Part shown: positions 42,307-49,251 of the stretch, in pieces
Position numbering within the stretch: the first letter of the stretch is position 1
How the letters are laid out: each line of letters begins with the position of its first letter
Assembly: GCF_003387075.1 (NCBI RefSeq)
Contig: NZ_QUMQ01000001.1
Span: 4,402,001 to 4,466,000, forward strand
From: Asanoa ferruginea
GTDB lineage: Bacteria > Actinomycetota > Actinomycetes > Mycobacteriales > Micromonosporaceae
Direction of reading: 5' to 3'
DNA length: 64,000 bases
Notes under the pieces: model-generated
Database searches by the model: none
Seen by the model: only the letters and a program-made list of their open reading frames with translations
What the model was told of the DNA's origin: nothing
Program-made: the position numbers and the translations under genes

Positions 42307-42542
42307 CACGCCTCCTGTGACGGACGCACGACCGGACGCCCGGCGTGCTTCTTGTGGACGGCCTGCCGGCTCACTTCGAGCGCGGCGGCGATGTCCTGCC
42401 ACGACCACCCCTGCGCCCGCGCGTTGTCGACCTGCACCGTCTCCAGACTTTCCAGAAGCCGGCGCAACGCCAACACCGCACGCAGCCCGACCTTCGGGTC
42501 GGTGCTGCTAGCCGCCGCAGCGAGATCCACTGCCTGAGTCAT
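42306..42542 (-). CDS. Small helix-turn-helix protein, probable autoregulator
   Basis: A 78-residue DNA-binding protein. Residues about 44-66 (GWSWQDIAAALEVSRQAVHKKHA) are a clear helix-turn-helix, preceded by a helical LRAVLALRRLLESLETVQVDNARAQ segment that may dimerise. It is translationally coupled to the Clp N-domain gene. Paired GTCAA-N6-TTGAC sites overlap its promoter, so it may repress its own operon, and the pair looks like a stress-responsive unit. Confidence 0.85.
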   Translation of the reverse strand: MTQAVDLAAAASSTDPKVGLRAVLALRRLLESLETVQVDNARAQGWSWQDIAAALEVSRQAVHKKHAGRPVVRPSQEA

Positions 42543-42545
42543 GAT

Positions 42546-42589
42546 GTCAATGTACGTTGACAGCGCCAGCCTTGTCAACTCTGGTTGAC
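42546..42589. promoter_or_regulatory. Promoter with paired GTCAA-N6-TTGAC inverted repeats
   Basis: Two inverted repeats with the same arms and spacer length lie at 42546-42561 and 42574-42589, 28 bp apart. On the minus strand TTGACA (42573-42578) and GTACAT (42550-42555), 17 bp apart, would be the promoter of the HTH/Clp-N operon. The second site enters the 3' end of the ArsR-SRPBCC gene. Confidence 0.6.
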
Positions 42590-43381
42590 GGTCTCCCGCG
42601 TCTGGAGGACGTTGCCGGTCTCCAGCAGGGTCTTGAGGTTGGAGAGGATTTCGGGCCAGCCGCCGTTGATGGCGTCGAGCACCGCGCTGCCCGGCGGGAA
42701 GCCGTCGTGGATCACGGTGAGCTTGACGGCCGTGCCGGCCGGCTCGATCTCGAAGGTCACCTTGGAGCGCGGCTCGGCGGCGAAGGTGGCCCGGTCCTTT
42801 TCGCTGACGCCGGACGCTCTTGCCCAGTCGTCGGTGAACGTGTGCCAGGTGAGCGACAGCCGCCGGTAGGGCTCGGACTCCAGCACGACCTGCTCCGGGT
42901 CGGCGATCCGGGCGCCCTCCTGGGTCCAGACGACGGGGGAGCCGGCGGACCAGTCGGTCTCGAAGCCCACACCCCAGTAGCGGTTGGTGAAGGCCGGGTC
43001 GGTCAGTGCCTGCCACAGCTTTTCCGGCGTCGTGTTGATGTAGGTGGTGTAGACGAACTCGGGCCTGCTCATCGGGGTCAGCTCCAATGCGGTCTTGAGG
43101 TCGGCGAGGGCCTGGACGCGGCCGCGGTCGTAGCGGTTGATCCAGCGGTCGGCGATCGCGTTGACCGGCGCGGCGTTGAGGTAGTGCAGCTTTTCCCGGC
43201 CGCGCCGCACCGTCGTGACGAGCTCGGCCTCCGTCAGCACGGCGAGGTGCTTGCTCACCGACTGGCGGGCCATGTCGAGGCCCGCGCACAGCTCGCGCAG
43301 GGTCTGCCCGTTGTGCGCGTTGAGCGAGTCGAGCAACTGCCGGCGGGTGGGATCGGCCAACGCCTTGAACACCAGGTCCAC
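42575..43381 (-). CDS. ArsR-type regulator fused to an SRPBCC (AHSA1) domain
   Basis: A 268-residue fusion. Residues 1-85 are an ArsR/SmtB winged helix (LVFKALADPTRRQLLDSL, LRELCAGLDMARQSVSKHLAVLTEAELV); no metal-binding cysteines are seen. Residues about 105-260 are an AHSA1/SRPBCC cone (FVYTTYINTTPEKLWQALTDPAFTNRYW, VLESEPYRRLSLTWH, VIHDGFPPG) that should bind a hydrophobic ligand. The protein probably senses a small molecule and controls its own gene through the two repeats at 43399-43452. The start is GTG 43381. Confidence 0.9.
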   Translation of the reverse strand: MDLVFKALADPTRRQLLDSLNAHNGQTLRELCAGLDMARQSVSKHLAVLTEAELVTTVRRGREKLHYLNAAPVNAIADRWINRYDRGRVQALADLKTALELTPMSRPEFVYTTYINTTPEKLWQALTDPAFTNRYWGVGFETDWSAGSPVVWTQEGARIADPEQVVLESEPYRRLSLTWHTFTDDWARASGVSEKDRATFAAEPRSKVTFEIEPAGTAVKLTVIHDGFPPGSAVLDAINGGWPEILSNLKTLLETGNVLQTRETVNQS

Positions 43382-43398
43382 GGACTCTCACCTCACAT

Positions 43399-43414
43399 GC
43401 AGCCGTTTGGCTGC
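43399..43414. promoter_or_regulatory. ArsR operator candidate 1
   Basis: GCAGCC-GTTT-GGCTGC is a perfect 6-4-6 inverted repeat, 18 bp upstream of the ArsR-SRPBCC start codon. Its arms and spacing match the second site. Confidence 0.7.
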
Positions 43415-43436
43415 CTTTTCGATTTCTCGACAATAG

Positions 43437-43452
43437 GCAGCCTATTGGCTGC
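43437..43452. promoter_or_regulatory. ArsR operator candidate 2
   Basis: GCAGCC-TATT-GGCTGC, a perfect 6-4-6 inverted repeat with arms identical to site 1, centred 38 bp away. Both sites lie in the gap upstream of the fusion gene. Confidence 0.7.
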
Positions 43453-43500
43453 ATGTCAACGGCGCCTAAAACTGTCGTACGTACGTTCTAATCTGCCTGC

Positions 43501-43569
43501 ATGAATACAGCGATGGCCACCCGGGGTGGCGACGGCGGTCCGTGGGGCGATGGCCCCCAGTGGCGGTGA
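43501..43569 (+). CDS. Possible 22-residue peptide frame
   Basis: ATG 43501 opens a short frame, MNTAMATRGGDGGPWGDGP and three more residues, on the plus strand, divergent from the ArsR-SRPBCC gene and downstream of both operator candidates. It is rich in Gly, Asp and Trp. No ribosome binding site is obvious. It may be a chance frame or a regulated small protein. Confidence 0.2.
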   Translation: MNTAMATRGGDGGPWGDGPQWR

Positions 43570-43587
43570 CGTGACGTGACGACGCGG

Positions 43588-44484
43588 TCAGCGCAGGCGA
43601 GGCAGCAAAGCGGGCACCTCGCGCATGTGGTCGGCATAGCCGCTGCGGCGCTCCAGCGAGCGGCGGTCCATCAGCGGGATGCTCGCGGCCTTGAAGAGCA
43701 CCACCATGGCCACCGGGCCGACCACCGTCCACCACCAGCCAGGCGCGGCGGAGAGGCCAAACAAGAACAGGCCCCACCAGAACGCGATCTCACCGAGATA
43801 GTTCGGGTGGCGCGTGCGCCGCCACACCCCGGTCGCAAGGATGCGGCCGCGGTTCACCGCCGCGGCCGCGAAGCGGTGCATCTGCACGTCTGCCACGGCC
43901 TCGAGCGCGATCGCCGCGGCGGTCACCACCGTGGCGACGACATCGAGCCAACCGAAGGAGCGTGAGCCGGCGAGGGCGGGCCAGACGGGGAGCAGGCCGA
44001 GAAACACCACGAGCGTGGGCATGAGCTGGATGCCGCCCAGGCTGACCAGCCACCACGGCACCCGGCCGCGGGTCGCGCGCAGTTGGTCATAGCGCCAGTC
44101 GACGTGGTGCAGGCCTTTCCAGCCATACGCCCAGTTGCCGGTGAGCCGCACGGCCCAGATCACGATCAGCAGCAGCACCAGGGCCTGGCGCGGGCCGTCG
44201 CCGGTGTGGGTGGTGACGACCCACCACGCCGCGACCACGGGCGGGGCGACGCTCCAATAGGGGTCATAGAGGCTGGCGTTGTCGACGACCATCGACAGGC
44301 CGAACACGACGAGCGTGGCGACGACGTCGGCCACCAACGCGACCAGCAACGGATGCCAGGAAGAAGGTGACAGCGCGACGACGATCCAAGCCGCGCCGAG
44401 CGCGAGCAGGTAGGCGCCGAGGACGACGCACATCGACGCGGTGCGCGAGAAGCGCGACGTCCGTGAAACCGCAAGCCCGTCCAC
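43588..44484 (-). CDS. DUF1295 (steroid 5-alpha-reductase-like) membrane protein
   Basis: A 298-residue integral membrane protein with about six or seven hydrophobic segments. DUF1295 signatures are NASLYDPYWSVAPP, RLTGNWAYGWKGLHHVDWRYDQLR, and the C-terminal ATGVWRRTRHPNYLGEIAFWWGLFLF, which forms the NADPH-binding part of isoprenylcysteine methyltransferase and steroid reductase relatives. The reaction is unknown; lipid or steroid-like substrates are likely. The start is GTG 44484. It is divergent from the kinase-like gene at 44663. Confidence 0.9.
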   Translation of the reverse strand: MDGLAVSRTSRFSRTASMCVVLGAYLLALGAAWIVVALSPSSWHPLLVALVADVVATLVVFGLSMVVDNASLYDPYWSVAPPVVAAWWVVTTHTGDGPRQALVLLLIVIWAVRLTGNWAYGWKGLHHVDWRYDQLRATRGRVPWWLVSLGGIQLMPTLVVFLGLLPVWPALAGSRSFGWLDVVATVVTAAAIALEAVADVQMHRFAAAAVNRGRILATGVWRRTRHPNYLGEIAFWWGLFLFGLSAAPGWWWTVVGPVAMVVLFKAASIPLMDRRSLERRSGYADHMREVPALLPRLR

Positions 44485-44662
44485 GCGACCCCTTCCGCCA
44501 CCGGATCGAGATCATCGTAGGCGTCGATGGTGATCGCGCACCAGGCACGCGAAATCAGCCGGTCGTGCCCACGCCGCGCCGAAACGATGCCTGAAAGTGG
44601 GGATACGCACCCGAACGAGATCCGGGTCGCCGAAATCGTTGCGGTCCTGCACACTTTCCTGC

Positions 44663-45646
44663 GTGGAGGCGAGCCGGCAGGGGGTGCGCTCGGCTGTTGT
44701 GGTCAACCCGGCGAAGCTGGGCGACCTGGCCGAAATGCGCGCCACCGTGGGCCGGGCCCTGGCGAAGGCGGGCTGGCCGGCACCGGCGTGGTACGAGACG
44801 ACCGTGGAGGATCCCGGCCGAGGTCAGAGCCGGGCCGCGGTCGAGGCCGGCGCCGAGGTGGTGTTCGCCTGCGGCGGTGACGGCACGATCATGTCGTGCG
44901 CGTCCGGGCTGGTCGGCACCGACGCGGCGCTGGCGGTGCTGCCCAGCGGCACCGGCAACCTGCTCGCGGCCAACCTCGGGCTGTCCACCGACTTGGCGGC
45001 CGGCATCGCGGTCGCGGTCGAGGGCGGCCGCCGCCGGCTCGACCTGGGGCTGGTCAAGGGGCGCGACGAGAAGCGCTACTTCACGGTGATGGCCGGCATG
45101 GGCTTCGACGCGCAGATGCTGGGCTCGACCTCCGAGGTGACCAAGGCGCGGATCGGCTGGCTGGCCTACCTGTTCGGCGGCCTCAAGCACCTGCGCGGCC
45201 ACCCGATGCGCATCTCGGTGCGCATCGACGACCGACCCCCGATCCGGCGCCGGGCGCGCTCAGTGCTGATCGCCAACGTCGGGCGGCTACAGGGCGGCGT
45301 GCGCCTGTTCAAGGAGGCCGAGCCCGACGACGGCTGGCTCGACATCGCCATCCTGACGCCGCGCACGGTCGGGCACTGGGCCGCCCTGGGCTGGGCCGTC
45401 CTGAGCCGGCGGGGGCGGGTGCCCCGGATGGAGACCTACCGCGGCCACCGCGTGCAGGTCACCAGCAACCGGCCGCAGCCCCGCGAGCTCGACGGCGACG
45501 TCATCCCACCCGGCCGGACGCTGCGGATCGAGGTGCAGCCGCGCGCGATCTGGCTCTGCGTGCCGCGGCCCGACGATGCCGACGACCTCGCCTACGACGC
45601 CGATGCGGCTGCCAAACGCGGCCGGCGCCTGGTGGGCTCCGAATGA
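44663..45646 (+). CDS. Diacylglycerol kinase-like lipid kinase
   Basis: A 327-residue enzyme of the DAGK catalytic superfamily. Motifs are VVVNPAKLGD near the start, the ATP-binding ACGGDGTIMSCASGL (residues about 73-87), VLPSGTGNLLAANLGL, and YFTVMAGMGFDAQML. It should phosphorylate a lipid hydroxyl with ATP at the membrane. The start chosen is GTG 44663; GTG 44684 after CAGGGG is possible. It is followed after 22 bp by a YihY gene, and the group to 49090 is a same-strand run of lipid or envelope genes. Confidence 0.85.
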   Translation: MEASRQGVRSAVVVNPAKLGDLAEMRATVGRALAKAGWPAPAWYETTVEDPGRGQSRAAVEAGAEVVFACGGDGTIMSCASGLVGTDAALAVLPSGTGNLLAANLGLSTDLAAGIAVAVEGGRRRLDLGLVKGRDEKRYFTVMAGMGFDAQMLGSTSEVTKARIGWLAYLFGGLKHLRGHPMRISVRIDDRPPIRRRARSVLIANVGRLQGGVRLFKEAEPDDGWLDIAILTPRTVGHWAALGWAVLSRRGRVPRMETYRGHRVQVTSNRPQPRELDGDVIPPGRTLRIEVQPRAIWLCVPRPDDADDLAYDADAAAKRGRRLVGSE

Positions 45647-45668
45647 CGTCAGCGGCAGGAGCGTGGGG

Positions 45669-46661
45669 ATGAGCTCGACACGGATCGTTCCTGAGACCCG
45701 GCTGATGTCGGCCGACCAGCTCACCGCCGACGACGCGTGGCACACGCTGCGCCGGCACGGCGGTTGGCATCTGCTGCGCGACGCGTTCGTGCGGCTCCGC
45801 TACGGCGATGGGTTCAGCCACGCCCGGGCGTTCGCCTTTCAGCTCTGCCTTGCCGTGGTCCCGTTCCTGATCGCGCTCACCGGCCTCACCACCGACCTCG
45901 GCGTCGAGGCCGGCGGCCGGGTGGTCGCCGACACGGTGATCGCGCTGACCCCGGGTGCCAGCGTCGACGTCGTCCGCGAGTTGCTCACCGACAGCGATCG
46001 CACCGAAGACGCCGGTGAGCTGGCGCTGGCGCTCGGCCTGATCACCGGGCTGGTCGCGCTGACCATGGCGATGTCGCAGGTCGAACGCGGAGCCAACCGG
46101 ATCTACGGTGTCGAGCGCGACCGGCCGGCGCTGCTGAAATACCTGCGCGCCGCGGTGCTCGCGGTCGCCGCCGGCCTGCCGATGCTGCTCGGCTTCCTGA
46201 TCCTGGTCGCGGGCGGGCCGATCGGCGAGTCGGTGCAGCGCGAATACGGCTGGGGTGGCTGGGTGCACGACGTCTTCGACGTGGTCCGCTGGCCGCTCGG
46301 CATCGCGCTGACCGTGTTCGCCATCGCGGTGCTCTACCGGCACGCGCCGCGCCGGCGCCAGCCGAAGCTGTCCTGGCTGCTGTTCGGCGCCGGCATCGCC
46401 ACCGTGCTCTGGGTGGGTGCCAGCCTGCTGCTCGCCCTCTACGTCAGCCTGGCCGAGAGCTTCAACCAGACCTACGGCGCGCTGACCGGCATCATGGCCC
46501 TGCTCATCTGGGCCAACCTGACCGGCGTCGCGTTCTTCTTCGGGCTCGCCTTCACCGCTCAGCTCGAAGGACTCCGCGTCGGTGCGCCCGAGCCGGCCCA
46601 GCCCGACCGGTGGAAACCCCTCGAACAACGCGAGGGTGTGCACGAGGCCGCTTCCGGGTAA
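45669..46661 (+). CDS. YihY/BrkB family inner membrane protein
   Basis: A 330-residue protein with about six membrane helices. The YihY pattern is HARAFAFQLCLAVVPFLIALTGL, ALGLITGLVALTMAMSQVERGANRIYGVERDRPAL, LRAAVLAVAAGLPMLLGFLILVAGG and FNQTYGALTGIMALLIWANLTGVAFFFGL. These proteins are involved in envelope processes; an RNase BN activity once claimed for them is wrong. ATG 45669 follows GGAG and GGGG. It is 10 bp before the PAP2 gene. Confidence 0.88.
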   Translation: MSSTRIVPETRLMSADQLTADDAWHTLRRHGGWHLLRDAFVRLRYGDGFSHARAFAFQLCLAVVPFLIALTGLTTDLGVEAGGRVVADTVIALTPGASVDVVRELLTDSDRTEDAGELALALGLITGLVALTMAMSQVERGANRIYGVERDRPALLKYLRAAVLAVAAGLPMLLGFLILVAGGPIGESVQREYGWGGWVHDVFDVVRWPLGIALTVFAIAVLYRHAPRRRQPKLSWLLFGAGIATVLWVGASLLLALYVSLAESFNQTYGALTGIMALLIWANLTGVAFFFGLAFTAQLEGLRVGAPEPAQPDRWKPLEQREGVHEAASG

Positions 46662-46671
46662 CGAACGCCGC

Positions 46672-48348
46672 ATGACGGTCGGCACGACGAAGGACGACGA
46701 TGGCGGCGGCAAGCGGCACGACCCCGGCGAGCACGACCGCCGCGAGGCCGGTGACCGCGGGAACCAGCACGACCCCGCGCCGACCGCCGGCGGCGAGCGC
46801 GGCGATCGCGCACCCACCGAGCCCGGCGAGCGCGCCGATAGCGCACCCACCGACCGTGCCGACCGCGGCGACCGCGGGCAGACGGCCCTGGCGTCCCGTC
46901 CGCTCGAGCACTTCACTGCCCGCAGTCTCGGGGGTCTCGCCGCGGTTGTAGCCGCCGGTATCGCCTTCGGCGTGCTGCTCGCGCTCGTGCGGTTCCGCTT
47001 CGGGCCGCTCTACGACCTCGACCACGGGGTCGCCGCCGCGGCCAACCGGTATGTCGCCGACCACGAGGGGCTTCTGGGGATCATCCAGTTCGTCACTGGC
47101 ATCGGCGGCCCGCTCAAGGTGTGGGTGGTCGTCCTCGCCGTCGCCGTCCTGCTGATCCGGCGGCGGATCCGGTTGGCGGTCTTCCTGGTCGTCTCCGGGC
47201 TCGGCGCCCTGGCGCTAGATCCGACGATCAAGCTGCTGGTCGGCCGCCTCCGGCCGGTCGTCGACGTGCCGGTCGCGCACGCGCCCGGCAACAGCTTCCC
47301 GAGTGGACACGCGCTCGGGTCGTTCGTGGTCTACGGCGCGCTGCTGCTGGTCTTCCTTCCGGCGGTGCACAAGCGCTGGCGGCCCGTCGCCATCGCCGTC
47401 GTCGCCACGCTGGTCGTTCTCATCGGTGTCAGCCGGATCGCCCTCGGCGTGCACTTCGTTTCCGACGTGCTCGCCGGCTGGTTGCTCGGCGCTGCCTGGC
47501 TCGGGGTCACCCTCTACGCCTTCCGCCTCTGGCGCCGGGAAGACGGTCGCCGGGCGCCGAAGATCACCGAAGGGCTCGAACCCGAGGCGGCCGACGACCT
47601 GCAGCCGGCGCCCGACGAGCGGGCCGTCCTGCACCACCCCTGGGCCGAGACGGCGGAGGTGCTGGTCGGCTGGGTGCTCGTACTCGGAGCGCTCTTCGGA
47701 TTTGGCATGTATGCCAGTTATCACGCCGACGGCACCTTGCTCGCCACGCTGGACACGGCGGTGCCCCGCTGGTTTGCCGAGCACCGCGACCCGACCCTCG
47801 ACGGCTGGAGCTGGTGGGCCAGCAAGGCCGGTGACACGCACACGATCCTCGCCGTGTCGCTCGTCTTCTGCACGCTCGTTCTGGCACGCTGGCGGCAATG
47901 GCGGCCGATCCTGTTCCTGGCACTGGTGATGGTCGGCGAGTTGACGCTGTTCCTCGCCTCGGCCGCCGCGGTCGACCGGCCCCGCCCCGCCGTTTCGCAC
48001 CTCGATCAGAACCTGCCGACCTCGTCCTTCCCCAGCGGGCACATCGCCGCCACGCTGTGTCTCTGGACCACGATCTCGATCATTGTGCTGGCCCGCACCG
48101 ACCGTTGGTGGCGCTGGCTGCCGGTGGTGGCCGCGGTCGTCCTGCCGGTGATCGTCACCAGCGGTCGGTTCTACCGCGGCATGCACCATCCGAGCGACCT
48201 GCTCGGCGCGATGTTGCTGACCGGGCTCTGGATCAGCCTGCTCTACATCGTGGTCAAGCCCAATGCCGAGGCGGTGGCCAGCCATGCGGGTGATGACCTA
48301 CAACATCAAAACCGGGGGGTACGACGGCTCGCGCGGCACCCGTCTTGA
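46672..48348 (+). CDS. Double PAP2-domain membrane phosphatase
   Basis: A 558-residue protein with two PAP2 domains in tandem. After 80 disordered, charged residues comes domain 1, with KLLVGRLRPVV, NSFPSGHALGSFV and SRIALGVHFVSDVLAGW, and after a polar linker comes domain 2, with VDRPRPAVSHLDQNLPTSSFPSGHIAATL and FYRGMHHPSDLLGAML. Both have the K/R-x6-RP, PSGH and SR-x5-H-x3-D signatures, but domain 2 has D-R-P-R-P at motif 1 and GRFYRGMHH at motif 3. It dephosphorylates lipids such as phosphatidic acid or undecaprenyl-PP. It overlaps the next gene by 65 bp. Confidence 0.9.
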   Translation: MTVGTTKDDDGGGKRHDPGEHDRREAGDRGNQHDPAPTAGGERGDRAPTEPGERADSAPTDRADRGDRGQTALASRPLEHFTARSLGGLAAVVAAGIAFGVLLALVRFRFGPLYDLDHGVAAAANRYVADHEGLLGIIQFVTGIGGPLKVWVVVLAVAVLLIRRRIRLAVFLVVSGLGALALDPTIKLLVGRLRPVVDVPVAHAPGNSFPSGHALGSFVVYGALLLVFLPAVHKRWRPVAIAVVATLVVLIGVSRIALGVHFVSDVLAGWLLGAAWLGVTLYAFRLWRREDGRRAPKITEGLEPEAADDLQPAPDERAVLHHPWAETAEVLVGWVLVLGALFGFGMYASYHADGTLLATLDTAVPRWFAEHRDPTLDGWSWWASKAGDTHTILAVSLVFCTLVLARWRQWRPILFLALVMVGELTLFLASAAAVDRPRPAVSHLDQNLPTSSFPSGHIAATLCLWTTISIIVLARTDRWWRWLPVVAAVVLPVIVTSGRFYRGMHHPSDLLGAMLLTGLWISLLYIVVKPNAEAVASHAGDDLQHQNRGVRRLARHPS

Positions 48349-49090
48349 CGCCATCGCCGAGGTCATCGGGTCCGCACTGCCGGACGTGGTGGCCCTCCAG
48401 GAACTCCGGGGTGACTCGGGGCCCTGGCTGGCCGAGCGGCTCGGCATGCGGATGGTCCGCGCCCGCTCCTCCTGGGGCCAGCCGGTCGCGGTCCTGATCG
48501 GTCCGGAGTGGACGGTGCTGACCGAAGGCACCGTGGCCCGCCCGTTCCACCACGCCGCCGCCCGGGTCGAGATCGCCACACTCGGCGGCCCGCTCACCGT
48601 CATCTCCGCGCACCTGCACCCGCACTGGGGCTGGCGCCGGCTGCACGAGGCGCGCTGGCTGGTGACCGCGGTCGGCAAGGCGCGGCTGGCACTGGTGTTG
48701 GGCGACCTCAACACCCTCGACCCGTGGACCGATCACCAGGAACGGCTGCGCGCGCTGCCGCCGGCCTACCGGGTGCGGCACCTGCGCTGGCGCCCCCTCG
48801 GCCGCGAGCCCAGCGACCGCGACATCGGCACGGTCGCCCGCGTCGACACCCGGGCGGTCGCCGCGCTCGACGCCGCCGGCCTGGTCGACGTCTTCCGGGC
48901 CGTGGGGGAGGGGCCGGCCGAGACCGCGCCGACCGCCCTCGGCGGCGCCGAGTTCTCCGGCATGCGCCTCGACTACCTGTTCGCCACCCCGGGCCTGGCC
49001 GCGCACGTGCGTTCCTGCCGGATCATCAAGACGCCGGCGGCCGACCGGGCCAGCGACCACTACCCAGTGGTCGCGGAGATCGACATCTGA
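48284..49090 (+). CDS. Endonuclease/exonuclease/phosphatase family protein
   Basis: A 268-residue EEP-fold enzyme. MRVMTYNIKTGG carries the metal-binding Asn, VVALQELRGD the Glu, ALVLGDLNTLDPWTD the D-x-N, and ASDHYPVVAEIDI the terminal Asp-His. No signal peptide is present, so it should be cytoplasmic or associated with the membrane proteins encoded upstream. ATG 48284 gives the conserved N-terminus and overlaps the PAP2 gene by 65 bp in another frame, which suggests coupling; a start at 48263 is possible. Confidence 0.82.
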   Translation: MRVMTYNIKTGGYDGSRGTRLDAIAEVIGSALPDVVALQELRGDSGPWLAERLGMRMVRARSSWGQPVAVLIGPEWTVLTEGTVARPFHHAAARVEIATLGGPLTVISAHLHPHWGWRRLHEARWLVTAVGKARLALVLGDLNTLDPWTDHQERLRALPPAYRVRHLRWRPLGREPSDRDIGTVARVDTRAVAALDAAGLVDVFRAVGEGPAETAPTALGGAEFSGMRLDYLFATPGLAAHVRSCRIIKTPAADRASDHYPVVAEIDI

Positions 49091-49099
49091 CCGCAAGCA

Positions 49100-49163
49100 T
49101 TGCTCTGCTGCCACATACGCCCCGCCCTGGCGGCGGGGTGGGGCCTATCCGGCAGCAGAGCAA
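49100..49163 (+). terminator. Large stem-loop terminator after the EEP gene
   Basis: TTGCTCTGCTGCC (49100-49112) pairs perfectly with GGCAGCAGAGCAA (49151-49163). Within the loop CGCCCCGCC and GGCGGGG form a second stem. It ends the plus-strand run of lipid genes and isolates the cellulase operon. Confidence 0.75.
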
Positions 49164-49201
49164 GCACCGACATTGACAGCCGCCGAAACGCGATGGCAAC
49201 A

Positions 49202-49215
49202 TGGGAGCGCTTCCA
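49202..49215. promoter_or_regulatory. CebR-like operator upstream of the GH9 gene
   Basis: TGGGAGCGCTTCCA differs at one base from TGGGAGCGCTCCCA, the palindrome bound by the LacI-family cellulose regulator CebR in Streptomyces and relatives. It is 37 bp before the GTG of the GH9 cellulase gene, where it would block transcription until cellobiose or cellotriose binds the repressor. No cebR gene is in the window. Confidence 0.7.
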
Positions 49216-49251
49216 AGGATGACCATCGATCTCTGACGGTGAGGGAACCCC

